From Zhihengliuella salsuginis (GTDB lineage: Bacteria; Actinomycetota; Actinomycetes; Actinomycetales; Micrococcaceae), in the NCBI RefSeq assembly GCF_014651715.1, contig NZ_BMXK01000004.1, forward strand, positions 186,001 through 250,000: DNA of 64,000 nt. The letters are read 5' to 3'. Below are positions 1 through 8,475 of the stretch, piece by piece. The position numbers were made by a program, and so were the translations under genes. The notes under the pieces are model-generated. The model did no database searches, was not told where the DNA came from, and saw only the letters and a list, made by a program, of their open reading frames with translations. The first letter of the stretch is position 1. The number at the start of each line of letters is the position of its first letter.

Positions 1-308
1 GGGGTGACGGTTCCGTCGGTGGTCGACGCCGCATCGAGCCGCAGCCAGTGGGCCGCGTAGGCGGTGTCGCCCGGCGTCAGGTTGTCGACGAGGCCCGAGA
101 ACGACAGCTGCAGGGCGCCGCCCGCGGTGTCGTGCTCGGCGTAGGCGACGCCGTCGTCGCTGCCCTCGAGATTGAAGGAGCCGGCTGTGAAGAGCCCCTC
201 CGCGAATTCGGAATCCGTCCACGCGGCGAGCGTCACCGCCGCGCCGACGCCGAGAACCAGCCCTCCGGCCAGCAGCGCCCGTCCCTTTGTGTTCTTCTTC
301 TGGCTCAC
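1..308 (-). CDS. SipW-type signal peptide secreted protein (partial)
   Basis: The first 102 residues are visible and the 3' end lies outside the window. A GTG start at 308 has an AGGGGG ribosome site 9 bases upstream. The N-terminus is basic (SQKKNTKGR), followed by a hydrophobic stretch ending in LAAWTDSEFA and then TAGSFNLEGS. That pattern is typical of actinobacterial proteins annotated as having a SipW-dependent-type signal peptide, related to TasA/camelysin matrix proteins. The protein is probably exported and processed by a SipW-like signal peptidase, and such a peptidase would be expected nearby, beyond the window edge. The 250 bases between this gene and rimI show an AT-richer patch near 400-440 (TTTAAAC, GTAATTAAC) that could hold its promoter; nothing else was seen there. 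The function beyond surface or matrix location is unknown. Confidence 0.72.
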   Translation of the reverse strand, partial: MSQKKNTKGRALLAGGLVLGVGAAVTLAAWTDSEFAEGLFTAGSFNLEGSDDGVAYAEHDTAGGALQLSFSGLVDNLTPGDTAYAAHWLRLDAASTTDGTVT

Positions 309-561
309 GCCACACCCCCTGGGTTCGATGTGCCGGGGCCGCTGGTCGGCCCCGGTTCCCTGCGGGCGCCGGGGACTGCGGTCCCTGCTCCGGAGTGTAT
401 TGACGCATCGGGCTTTAAACACCCCTTTTCGCGTAATTAACACGCGTGGTCACATACGGGAACGTCGCGCGCCACAGGAGCGGTCCCTCCGCGCCACGCG
501 GGCGGGGCCTCTCGGCCCGGGGTGGCGGACGACGGCGTGCGCCGCCGGGCGCGCGGCCGGG

Positions 562-1011
562 TCAGGCCAGGCGGAGCTCCATGATGAGCGCGGAGACGCC
601 GCCCGGGTAGTAGTTGCGGCGCACGTGGATCTGCTCGAATCCGTGGCGGGTGTAGAGCTGCTGGGCGCGCGGGTTGTCCTCGCGCACCTCGAGCAGGAGG
701 TTGTCCGCCCCGCGGGCGCGCGACTCCCCGATCATGGCCTCGAGCAGGGCGGTGCCGATGCCGCGGCCCTCGAATTCGGGCACGACGGCGATCGTCTGCA
801 CGTCCGCGATCGGCAGCACGCACATCATCCCCGCGTACCCGACCACCCGGCCGTCCGCCTCCGCGACCCAGTACCGGCGGGTGTCCGTCTGGGCGACCTC
901 CGCCTCGAACATGTCGCGCGGCCAGGCGTCCTCGGGGAAGAGCCGCGTCTCGAGCGGGTAGACCTGCTCGACGTCGTCCGCGGTCATCTCCCGCAGCTCG
1001 AACGCGCTCAC
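562..1011 (-). CDS. rimI: Ribosomal protein alanine N-acetyltransferase RimI
   Basis: A 149-residue GNAT acetyltransferase. It begins SAFELREMTADD and has the acetyl-CoA loop EGRGIGTALLE at about residues 82-92 and the C-terminal NPRAQQLYTRHGF motif of RimI. RimI acetylates the N-terminal alanine of ribosomal protein S18. The GTG start at 1011 overlaps the tsaB stop codon (GTGA), so the two are translationally coupled, a standard tsaB-rimI pairing. In many relatives tsaD follows directly, but here the next gene is an unrelated secreted protein. The family assignment is firm; the S18 substrate is inferred from context. Confidence 0.9.
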   Translation of the reverse strand: MSAFELREMTADDVEQVYPLETRLFPEDAWPRDMFEAEVAQTDTRRYWVAEADGRVVGYAGMMCVLPIADVQTIAVVPEFEGRGIGTALLEAMIGESRARGADNLLLEVREDNPRAQQLYTRHGFEQIHVRRNYYPGGVSALIMELRLA

Positions 1012-1697
1012 GCGGGCCGGCCCGTCTGCTTGAGCATGGCGGCGGGCACCTTCGCGTCGGACTCGCGCAGGTAGAGCGGGGTGGTCCCGAGCAGTTCGCC
1101 GCCTCCGGCCAGGGTCCGGGCTGCCGAGGCGGCCAGGGCGGCGGCGTCGGGCTGGCGGTCGGTCCAGCCGGCCACCACCTGCGCGCCGGCGGCGGCCAGC
1201 TGCTCCGGGTAGAGTCCGGCGCCGGCGCCGAAGACCTCGTGGCCGGCGACCGCGGAGGCCGGGCCCACGTGGGGGCCGTCGACCAGGCGCGCCGCGTCGT
1301 CGTACACCCCCCAGTAGAGCTCGCGGCGGCGCGCGTCGATCGCGGCGACGAATCGACCGGTCGCGGCGCCCGCGGCCGCGGCCTCCCACGCGACCGCGTC
1401 CAGGCTGCAGGCGCCGCCGACGGGCACGCCCCACGCGAAGCCGAGCGCCTGAGCGGTGGCGATGCCGACGCGCAGCCCGGTGAACGGGCCCGGGCCGACC
1501 CCGACGACGATCTGGTCGATCTCTCGACCGGAAACGTCCGCCTGCTCGAGCATGCCGGCGATGGCGGGCGCCAGCACCTCGGCGTGCGCGTTGACCCGGT
1601 CCGTGGAGAAGGATTCGAGGACTTCGGTGCGGTCCCCGTGCGTGCGCACCAGGGCGGCGGTGGCGCGGGCGGAGGTGTCGATCGCGAGCAGCAGCAT
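1008..1697 (-). CDS. tsaB: tRNA t6A biosynthesis protein TsaB
   Basis: TsaB is the non-catalytic, ASKHA-fold partner of TsaD in making N6-threonylcarbamoyladenosine at position 37 of tRNAs that read ANN codons. The sequence starts MLLLAIDTSARATAAL and contains VGVGPGPFTGLRVGIA, the family hallmark. I chose the ATG at 1697 because the conserved strand begins there; another ATG lies 9 bases upstream at 1706, and neither has a clear ribosome site. It is coupled to rimI by a 4-base overlap. Its usual upstream neighbour tsaE is about 23.7 kb away at 25443, same strand, so the ancestral operon appears to be split by inserted DNA. Confidence 0.9.
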   Translation of the reverse strand: MLLLAIDTSARATAALVRTHGDRTEVLESFSTDRVNAHAEVLAPAIAGMLEQADVSGREIDQIVVGVGPGPFTGLRVGIATAQALGFAWGVPVGGACSLDAVAWEAAAAGAATGRFVAAIDARRRELYWGVYDDAARLVDGPHVGPASAVAGHEVFGAGAGLYPEQLAAAGAQVVAGWTDRQPDAAALAASAARTLAGGGELLGTTPLYLRESDAKVPAAMLKQTGRPA

Positions 1698-1882
1698 GGT
1701 CTCCATTCTAGGATGCTTCGCGGCGGGGCCGCGGCGGCACCCGGCGAGAAGGCTCATCCGAGACCGACCGGTCCATCGAGCACGCATCGCTCCCCTAGCC
1801 GACGGCACGCTCGACGGCCTACCCTCGTTCTCAGAGGCACCTCGGTGCTCTTCAGGCTGTCATTCGAGAGGCGGGCCCGCCC

Positions 1883-2764
1883 ATGGATCATGTGATGCTC
1901 GGCGACGGGCGCCGCCTCGACGTCCGGGTGACCGGACCCGCGAACGGGCAGGTTCTGGTGGCCCACGTGGGCACTCCGATGGCCGCCACCCGGCTCCGGT
2001 TCCTCGAGGGGCCGGCCCACGAGAGGGGCCTGCGCGTCGTCACGATGTCGCGTCCGGGGTACGGCGATTCGACGCGGCGTGCCGGCCGCACCGTGGTGGA
2101 CGCAGTCGCCGACACTCGCGAAGTGCTCGAGGAGCTCGGGGTCACGAGCTGCCTGGTCTTGGGCTACTCCGGCGGCGGACCGCATGCCTTGGCCTGTGCT
2201 GCCCGTCTCGGCGGGGTCCGGGCCGTGCTGGTGATCGCCGGTACGGCACCCTACATGGGCGATCCCGTCTGGATGGACGGCATGGGCGAGGAGAACGTCA
2301 AGGGCTTCACCGCCGCGGTCGAGGGCGAGGAGGCCCTCCGGCCGCTGCTGGAGGAAGACCCGGATCGGATGCAGAGCGTGACCGTCGAGCAGATGGTCGA
2401 GAATCTGGCGTCGCTGCTCCCAGACGTCGACCGGGCGTTGATGACGGACGAGTTCGGGGACGACATCCTGGCCAGCATGCAGGAGGGGTACCGGGTCGGC
2501 GTCGACGGGTCGCTCGACGACAGCCTCGCTCTCGTGCAGCCGTGGGGTTTCGAGCTCGATGAGATCGATGTGCCTACGATCCTCTGGCAGGGGTCGCTGG
2601 ACAAGATGGTGCCGTTCTCCCACGGTCGGCAACTGGCGGATCGCCTAACCGGGGCTGCCAGCCACCTGGAGTCCGGCGAGGGGCATGTGTCGATCGTGGT
2701 CGGCGCCATGGGGACGATGCTGGACGAGCTGATCGCCGCGGGCGGAGAACCGCCCGCCGAGTAG
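1883..2764 (+). CDS. Alpha/beta hydrolase
   Basis: A 293-residue alpha/beta hydrolase-fold protein. The nucleophile elbow GYSGGGPHALA lies at about residues 94-104, the oxyanion region HVGTPMAATR near residue 28 matches the HGTP type, and the catalytic His is in EGHVSIV near residue 272. The acid residue is probably in the LDKMVPFSHG region. There is no signal peptide, so it is cytoplasmic. Close relatives are called alpha/beta fold hydrolases of unknown substrate. It is transcribed opposite to tsaB and converges with the regulator at 2804. A GGGCGG/CCGCCC hairpin at its 3' end may help termination. Confidence 0.8.
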   Translation: MDHVMLGDGRRLDVRVTGPANGQVLVAHVGTPMAATRLRFLEGPAHERGLRVVTMSRPGYGDSTRRAGRTVVDAVADTREVLEELGVTSCLVLGYSGGGPHALACAARLGGVRAVLVIAGTAPYMGDPVWMDGMGEENVKGFTAAVEGEEALRPLLEEDPDRMQSVTVEQMVENLASLLPDVDRALMTDEFGDDILASMQEGYRVGVDGSLDDSLALVQPWGFELDEIDVPTILWQGSLDKMVPFSHGRQLADRLTGAASHLESGEGHVSIVVGAMGTMLDELIAAGGEPPAE

Positions 2765-2803
2765 GGCCGCAGAGCCCGGCCCGGCGCGCCGCGGTCGGAC
2801 CGG

Positions 2804-3862
2804 TCAGTTCACCATCCGCAGGTGGTGCGCACGACGCCGCTGCTCGCCGCCCGCGTCCTCCGGCACCCCGGCGTCGGGTCCGCCGTCGTCCGGTGCGCCC
2901 GCGGACGGGCCCGCCGTGTCCTCGGCCGCCTCGACCGGCTGCAGCCAGTGGTAGCCGACGCTGCGGACAGTGCGGATCCAGCGCGGGTCGCGGACGCTCT
3001 CGCCGAGTTTGCGGCGCAGGTTCCCGACGTGGACCTCGAGCGAGCGCAGCGCCGAGCGGTCGGCGCCGGATCCGCCGATGACGCCGACGAGTTCGGCCTT
3101 GGTCAGCAGGCGTCCGGTGCCGTCCGGGCGGCCGCGCATCAGCGCGACGAGGATCCGGAACTCGGTGCGGGTCAGGTTCACCTGCTCGCCGTCCAACCAG
3201 CTCAAGTGCTGGGCCGTGTCCACGGCGAGGCCGTCGGACGCGAGGACCCGCGCCGAGGGCGCCCCGGCCGCGCGGTCCGCCGGAGCCGTGGCGGGCTCGT
3301 CGGCACCGGCGCGCGGCTCCGGCGCGGAGAGCCCGGCGGTCCGCCAGCCGCCCGGGTGGGCCGTCTCCGCGGAGCCGCGCTCCGTCTCGCCGCAGGTGGC
3401 GGGGACGCCCGCCTGGCCGCCGCCGCGCAGCGGCCGCACGCGGCGCAGCAGCGCCCGCAGCCGCATCCGGTGCTCGCGCGGGCTCAGGCGGCCGTCGAGG
3501 ATCTGGTCGGCGCCGGCCTCGAGCAGTTCGATGCGCTGGTCCTCCTCGGCGCCGCGCTCGACGACGAGGATGTACGCGCCCGTCACCCCGCGCAGCCGCC
3601 GCACGACCTCGGCGCCCGGCAGATCCCGGTACGTGTTGGAGACGACGATCATCGAGGGCCGCCCGCGCGAGGCGATCTCCACGACGTGCCGGCCGCCGCC
3701 GGCGGCCAGGACGCGGAAACCGTCGGTCTCGGCGACGGCTTCGAACATCTCCTGCAGGTTCTTGTCCGGCAGGGCCACCAGGACGGTGGCCGACGCCCGC
3801 TGCGACGGCACCCCGTGGGCGGGGGCCGTCCTGACGCTCTGATTCGATTCGTGCTGCCTCAT
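2804..3862 (-). CDS. Winged-helix regulator with a degenerate receiver domain
   Basis: A 352-residue protein laid out like an OmpR/PhoB response regulator. A receiver-like domain spans about residues 25-142. A proline/alanine/glycine-rich linker follows. A trans_reg_C winged helix spans about 210-305 (LTRTEFRILVALMRG, SLEVHVGNLRRKLGE, IRTVRSVGYHWL), with an acidic disordered tail after it. In the receiver the usual phospho-aspartate position is Ser75 (MIVVSNTY), the N-terminal acidic pair is missing (VALPDKN), and the conserved Lys of the KPF motif is replaced (DGRLSPRE). It is therefore unlikely to be controlled by phosphorylation, and no kinase gene is adjacent. It may act with the LuxR-type gene just upstream (4005-6347), which shares an upstream repeat with it. 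Confidence 0.8.
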   Translation of the reverse strand: MRQHESNQSVRTAPAHGVPSQRASATVLVALPDKNLQEMFEAVAETDGFRVLAAGGGRHVVEIASRGRPSMIVVSNTYRDLPGAEVVRRLRGVTGAYILVVERGAEEDQRIELLEAGADQILDGRLSPREHRMRLRALLRRVRPLRGGGQAGVPATCGETERGSAETAHPGGWRTAGLSAPEPRAGADEPATAPADRAAGAPSARVLASDGLAVDTAQHLSWLDGEQVNLTRTEFRILVALMRGRPDGTGRLLTKAELVGVIGGSGADRSALRSLEVHVGNLRRKLGESVRDPRWIRTVRSVGYHWLQPVEAAEDTAGPSAGAPDDGGPDAGVPEDAGGEQRRRAHHLRMVN

Positions 3863-3913
3863 ACCCTTGTAGAGCGCGGCGCACTCACATCGTGACGCGG
3901 AAAACCGCAGACG

Positions 3914-3954
3914 ATTTTGAGGGGTTCTTTGGGTTCGCCCCGCGTCTTGAGGTT
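3914..3954 (-). promoter_or_regulatory. Repeated TTGAGG elements upstream of the pseudo-receiver gene
   Basis: TCTTGAGGTT occurs at 3945-3954 and a looser copy, ATTTTGAGGGGTT, at 3914-3926. A 19-base stretch around the first (3943-3961) matches 6466-6484, upstream of the LuxR-type gene, with three mismatches. On the transcribed strand the core reads AACCTCAAGA. Position and recurrence suggest a shared operator or promoter element; this is inference. Confidence 0.4.
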
Positions 3955-4004
3955 GCCCGGCCCGGGAACCGGCTGCGCGCGCACCCTCGGCGGTCGGCCG
4001 GAAC

Positions 4005-6347
4005 CTAGGCCAGGCCCCACCCGTCGGCGGCGGCCAGGGCGTCCCGCCGGGAGGACACCCCCAGCTTCGCGTAGAGCGAGGAGGTCTGGGTCTTGACGGT
4101 GTTGTCGGAGACGAAGAGCTCCTCCGCCATCTCCTTGCGGGTGAGCCCGCGCCCCAGGCAGCGGAGGATGTCGACTTCGCGCCGGGTGAGCCGCGGGCGC
4201 TCGTCCGCCCCGGGGAACGGGAAGAGCCGCAGCCGGTCCAGGCGGGCGAGCTCCTCCGGGGCGAACGCCTCGAGGGCGCGCACGCGCTCGCGCCGCTCCG
4301 GGACCTGCCACAGGGGCATCAGGCCGATCAGGGAGTGCGGCCGGTCGGGGTAGCCGGCGACGAAGGCGTCGACGTCGTCGAGGCCCCGGCCGGTAGCGGC
4401 CAGCAGGCCCTCGGCGATCTTGCGTGCGCGCGGCGGCGGGTCGAGCGCGAGGGCCCGCCGGGCCAGGCCCCGCCCGTCCGCGGTGCCGCCCAGCCCGATC
4501 GACGCCCACGCGCGGTAGACCAGCCCGTCGACCGCGTCCCCGAGCAGGGTCTCGGCGATGCGCAGGGCCTCGTGCGGCCGCTGCCGGGCCATCGCGGCCT
4601 CGGCGCGCAGGACCGCCGTCAGGCGGACGGCGATCGGGCTGCGGGCGGCGACGGCCCGGTCGACGACGGAGCGCTCGAGCATCCGGTCGATGTCGCCGAC
4701 GCGCCCCTCGATCAGGGCGAGCCGCCCGAGCGCGAGCAGGTGGAACGGCCACTTGTCGGAGTTGTCGGGGAACGCGGGCAGCGCGGCGAGCTCGCGGCGT
4801 GCGCCGTCGACGTCGAACTGGTCGACCGCCGTCAGGGCGGCGGCCACGGCGAGCGCCCCCTCGGCGCGGGTGTGCCGGCCGTGCCCGGCCACGAGCTCCC
4901 GGCCGCGCTCGAGCCACTCGGTGGCCGCCCGCAGGTCGCCGCGGACCGCGTGCAGCATCGCCAGTTCGCCGCTGGAGACCTTGAGCGCGGTCCAGTGCGG
5001 GACGCGCCGGGCCCGGTTGTGGGAGAGCTCGTACCCGGCGAAGGCCTGCGGGAGGTCGTCCGCCAGCAGGGACGTCAGCCCGATCTCGAACCCGGCGATC
5101 GCGTGCGCGGACGGACCGACGTCGTTCGAGGCGGCGGAGCTGATCTTGAGGGTGTCGGACGCCGTGGCGTGCGCGGACTCGTACATCCCCAGCCGCCGTT
5201 CGTAGATCATCAGGCCGGTGGCGGTCGTGAGTGCCAGCGGCCGCTGCCGGGCCCGGGTGGAGCGGTGCTCGGCCCGCAGCTCGGCGAGGATCTCCGATTC
5301 GTCGGGCTCGTTGGTCACGGGCAGCGCCGTGTTGAGCTCGTCGGGGTCCAGCAGCACCTGCCCGGCGCGGATGACCGGGTACCGGCTGGCGAGGTGGCGG
5401 GGCACGGCCCGGAACCCGCGGATCAGCAGGGCCTGGTCGTCGTTGAGCAGCCGCGCCCATCCGGCGAGCAGCAGGGGCACCAGGGTCTCCCACTCCCCCG
5501 CCTCCAGCGCGGTGCGGATTCCCTCGGCGTACTCGCCGGCGCCGAACAGGGCGCGGGCCACCTCGCGGACGCCGTCGCGGGCGGCGGCCGGGTCGCGTTC
5601 GTAGAGGGCGGAGGTGCAGGCGCGGCGGACCACCAGGGGGACGCGGTCGCCCTGGACGATGCCGGCACGCCGGGCGGCGCCGAGCCCGAGTGCGAGCGTG
5701 CCGGACTCGGCCTGGGCGAGGGCCTCGGCGGTGACGAACGGGAACTGGCCGATGCGCATCAGCTCCTCGGCCGCCGGCTGCGCGGCGATCCACGGCAGCC
5801 ACGCGTCGTCGGCGGCCGGCTGCAGGGCCGCGGCGGCGTCGGCGGGGTCGCCGCCTCGGGCGAGGAGGGAGTCGAGCCCGCGGAGCCACCCGCCGACGGC
5901 CACCCACGCGGCGTCGAACCAGGTCTCGAACGGCACGACGGCGCCGCCCGGGTACCGCAGCGCGGCCGCCTGCCGGGCCTCGTCGCGGGTGAGGAGCAGG
6001 TCCCGGGGGTCGGCGATCAGGCCGCCGAGATCGCGGACAACGTCGGCGAGCGCGGGGTTCGGGGGCAGGACGACGGCGACGCTCGTGGCGGGGTCGTCCG
6101 CGCGGGCGTTCGCGATCGCCCGGCGCAGCGCGTCGGCGCCCGTCGCGGGGTCGCCGAAGAACGCGTCGGGTCCGATCGTGGCGGCGGGCGCCCCGGTCTG
6201 CTGGCGGCGGTGGGCCGCCCAGGCGGCGGCGACGTCGTACCGTCCCGTGCCGGCGGGGCCGTGCAGGCCGATCAGGCGGGCCGGCCCGAGCCGTGCTTCC
6301 AGGCGGGGCCAGGCGGGGGTGGCGGACGGTGCCGTCAGGTCGTCCAC
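4005..6347 (-). CDS. Large LuxR-family transcriptional regulator
   Basis: A 780-residue LAL/MalT-like regulator. The N-terminal part resembles an AAA/STAND ATPase, but its P-loop is degenerate: residues 30-37 read GPAGTGRY, with Arg and Tyr in place of the Lys and Ser/Thr needed for nucleotide binding. A long alpha-helical, TPR-like middle follows. The C-terminal 65 residues are a LuxR-type HTH (LTRREVDILRCLGRGLTRKE, then NTVKTQTSSLYAKLGV). The GTG start at 6347 has a strong GGGGGAG site 7 bases upstream; upstream in-frame ATGs lack one. The gene lies directly upstream of the pseudo-receiver regulator on the same strand. The target genes are unknown; the adjacent sigma/giant-protein module on the other strand is a candidate. 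Confidence 0.8.
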   Translation of the reverse strand: MDDLTAPSATPAWPRLEARLGPARLIGLHGPAGTGRYDVAAAWAAHRRQQTGAPAATIGPDAFFGDPATGADALRRAIANARADDPATSVAVVLPPNPALADVVRDLGGLIADPRDLLLTRDEARQAAALRYPGGAVVPFETWFDAAWVAVGGWLRGLDSLLARGGDPADAAAALQPAADDAWLPWIAAQPAAEELMRIGQFPFVTAEALAQAESGTLALGLGAARRAGIVQGDRVPLVVRRACTSALYERDPAAARDGVREVARALFGAGEYAEGIRTALEAGEWETLVPLLLAGWARLLNDDQALLIRGFRAVPRHLASRYPVIRAGQVLLDPDELNTALPVTNEPDESEILAELRAEHRSTRARQRPLALTTATGLMIYERRLGMYESAHATASDTLKISSAASNDVGPSAHAIAGFEIGLTSLLADDLPQAFAGYELSHNRARRVPHWTALKVSSGELAMLHAVRGDLRAATEWLERGRELVAGHGRHTRAEGALAVAAALTAVDQFDVDGARRELAALPAFPDNSDKWPFHLLALGRLALIEGRVGDIDRMLERSVVDRAVAARSPIAVRLTAVLRAEAAMARQRPHEALRIAETLLGDAVDGLVYRAWASIGLGGTADGRGLARRALALDPPPRARKIAEGLLAATGRGLDDVDAFVAGYPDRPHSLIGLMPLWQVPERRERVRALEAFAPEELARLDRLRLFPFPGADERPRLTRREVDILRCLGRGLTRKEMAEELFVSDNTVKTQTSSLYAKLGVSSRRDALAAADGWGLA

Positions 6348-6465
6348 AGCTGCTCCCCCACTCCCCATGGTTTCGTGTACGGGCGCGCGCGAGGGGTCGA
6401 TCCCCCTCCGTGGCCACCACCGCACCACGATACCCCGTCAGGTGCTGCCGGGCCCGGCCTTGGCG

Positions 6466-6484
6466 CATCTTGAGGTTCGCCGGC
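6466..6484 (-). promoter_or_regulatory. TTGAGG element upstream of the LuxR-type regulator
   Basis: GCATCTTGAGGTTCGCCGG at 6466-6484 matches GCGTCTTGAGGTTGCCCGG at 3943-3961 in 16 of 19 bases. It lies about 120 bases before the GTG start at 6347. It is a candidate shared control site for two neighbouring regulators. Confidence 0.4.
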
Positions 6485-6551
6485 GCGGCGCACGTCGCAC
6501 CCCGAGATGCCGCCCGCCGGGCGACCGCGCCCTTCTGGTTCCGCGCCTTCC

Positions 6552-6581
6552 TTGGTATCCTGCAGATTGCGAAGATATACT
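6552..6581 (+). promoter_or_regulatory. Housekeeping-type promoter of the first ECF sigma gene
   Basis: TTGGTA at 6552-6557 and TATACT at 6576-6581 are separated by 18 bases. The -10 matches the vegetative consensus well. Transcription would start near 6588, giving a leader of about 130 bases before the ATG at 6720. A C/G-rich hairpin (CGCCCCC near 6605, GGGGGCG near 6620) lies in this leader. Confidence 0.6.
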
Positions 6582-6719
6582 CGGGAGTAGGTTCTGGTGA
6601 GCCGGCCGCCCCCGTGGGCTGGGGGCGTTGCGCAAACTTTCAGGTTCCCACGTCATGATGGGCGACCGGCCGGCGCAGCCCACCCTGCGGCGGCCCGAAC
6701 GCCCCCGGAGAGGTACAGC

Positions 6720-8366
6720 ATGCAGGCTGCGCAGGAGACCCGCTCGGATGCCGAGCTGATCGCCGCCGTGCGCGGGGGCGACGACGCGGCCTTCGCCGAG
6801 CTCTACGCGCGCCACCGCGAGGCCGCCGTGAAGACCGCCAAGTGGCGCCTGGACGCCGCCAGCTCGGTCGAGGCGGACGACGTCGTCTCCGATTCCTTCT
6901 CCTCGATGCTGCAGACCCTGCGGCGCGGCGGCGGCCCCGACGAGGCGTTCCGCCCGTACCTGATGACGATCGTCTCCCGCGCGGCGATCGCCGCGATGAA
7001 GAAGTCCTCCCGCGAGCTGAACACGGACTCGATCGAGCTGTTCGAGGCCGGCGGCGAGTACGCGGACCCGGTCATGGACGAGTTCGAGTCCGAGGTCCTC
7101 GGCCGCGCGTTCCGCTCCCTGCCGGAGGCGTGGCAGGCCGTGCTCTGGCACCTGGAGCTCGAGGGCGCCAAGCCCTCCGATGTCGCCCCGCTCCTGGGCT
7201 CCTCCCCCAACGCCGTCTCCGCGCTGGCCGTCCGCGCCCGCGAGGGTCTGCGCGCCGCCTACCTGCAGGCGCACCTGAGCGAGACGACGCGCGGCTCCTG
7301 CTCGATGGCCGACCAGTTCCCGAAGTACGTCCGCGGCAGCCTGTCCAAGCGCCGGCAGCAGAAGTTCGAGCAGCACCTGGAGGAGTGCCCGGCGTGCTTC
7401 AGCGCCCTGGGCCACCTGGAGGACGTCGGCGCGGCCATGCACGGCGTGATCGCGCCGCTGTTCCTCGGCGCGGGCGCCGCGGCCCTGTTCGGCTGGGTCG
7501 CCCCGGTAGGCGCTGCCGCCGGCGCGGCCGGTGCGGTCGGCGCGGCCGCTGCCGTGCCCAAGCCCTGGTGGCAGTCGGCTGCGGCGACGACGGCGGGCGT
7601 CGTGGCGGCTGCCGGGATCGTCCTTGGCGCCAGCGCGCTCGCGGGTGCGCTCATGAACGACGACGACGGGCCGGCAGAGGTCTCCGCCCCGGCGGCGCCG
7701 GCCGCACCGGCGCAGGACGAGCCCGCGGACGAGCCGCGGGACGCGGAGCCCGCTGCCTCGCAGACCCCGCCGGAACCCGAAGCCGAGCAGGAACCCGCCG
7801 CCCCCGAGGAACCGGCCGCACCGGCCGAGGTCGCCCCGCCCGCACCGGCACCGGCGCCGACGACGCCCGAGCCGGTCTCGGTTCCGGCGCCCGAGCCCAC
7901 CGCTGCCCCGGTGCCCGCGCCCCGGGCCGTGGAGCCCGCGCCGGCGCCCCGCCCGGAGCCGAGCGAGGAACCGCAGCCCGAACCGACGCCGAGCCCCGAA
8001 CCGACCCCGGAGCCGACGCCGACGCCCGAACCCACGGCCGAGCCCACGCCCGAACCGACTCCCAGGCCGGAACCCACCCTCGAGCCGAGCCCGGAGCCGA
8101 CCGGAGAACCGTTGCCGGAGCCCACGCCCGAGCCCACGGCGGAGCCGACCCCGACCGTCGAGCCGGTTCCGGAGCCGACGCGCACGCCCCCGGGGCTCGA
8201 CCCGTGCCACCCGATCCCGGGCCCGGGGTGCGACGCCCCCGAGACCGCCGATCCGGCCGATGACGGACTGGTCGACGTGGAGTCGACCGAGGACGGCACG
8301 ACCATCGACGTCGGGGAAACATCGATCACGTTTCACTACAGTTCGCGTGTTGCTACACGGCAGTAG
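6720..8366 (+). CDS. ECF sigma factor fused to zinc-binding anti-sigma motif, membrane helix and Pro-rich stalk
   Basis: A 548-residue protein. The sigma region 2 runs from about 10 to 95 ([30 protein letters not shown]) and region 4 from about 125 to 180 ([33 protein letters not shown]). A zinc anti-sigma motif follows: Cys194 and H219xxxC223xxC226. An Ala/Gly hydrophobic stretch (243-280) and a likely transmembrane helix (about 287-312) come next. Then about 180 residues are rich in Pro, Glu and Thr with repeated EPTPEP units, suited to span the cell wall, and a short C-terminal tail. ATG 6720 has GGAGAGG upstream; an earlier in-frame start at 6597 lacks support. Such one-piece sigma/anti-sigma fusions are known in Actinobacteria. 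The giant gene 110 bases downstream is the obvious candidate partner or target. Confidence 0.85.
   Translation: MQAAQETRSDAELIAAVRGGDDAAFAELYARHREAAVKTAKWRLDAASSVEADDVVSDSFSSMLQTLRRGGGPDEAFRPYLMTIVSRAAIAAMKKSSRELNTDSIELFEAGGEYADPVMDEFESEVLGRAFRSLPEAWQAVLWHLELEGAKPSDVAPLLGSSPNAVSALAVRAREGLRAAYLQAHLSETTRGSCSMADQFPKYVRGSLSKRRQQKFEQHLEECPACFSALGHLEDVGAAMHGVIAPLFLGAGAAALFGWVAPVGAAAGAAGAVGAAAAVPKPWWQSAAATTAGVVAAAGIVLGASALAGALMNDDDGPAEVSAPAAPAAPAQDEPADEPRDAEPAASQTPPEPEAEQEPAAPEEPAAPAEVAPPAPAPAPTTPEPVSVPAPEPTAAPVPAPRAVEPAPAPRPEPSEEPQPEPTPSPEPTPEPTPTPEPTAEPTPEPTPRPEPTLEPSPEPTGEPLPEPTPEPTAEPTPTVEPVPEPTRTPPGLDPCHPIPGPGCDAPETADPADDGLVDVESTEDGTTIDVGETSITFHYSSRVATRQ
7975..8190 (+). repeat. Degenerate Pro-Glu-Thr coding repeat
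   Basis: An in-frame run of EPTP-type units (GAACCGACGCC, GAGCCCACGCC and variants) codes the stalk of the first sigma fusion. Unit length is mostly 6 or 12 bases with third-position drift. The repeat could vary in length by slippage without breaking the frame. Confidence 0.7.
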
Positions 8367-8475
8367 GTAACGATGTCAAGTACTCCCATTGACTTCTGAT
8401 GGAATCTTGAGAAAAATCCAAGGTGCGCGCTGCAGCGGCTGAAGGCTCTTCCACCTCGGACTCAGGAGACCAGCA

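Noticed and set aside
7975-8190. Possible CRISPR array or satellite
   Set aside because: Units are 6-12 bases, in frame, code EPTP repeats, and have no unique spacers.
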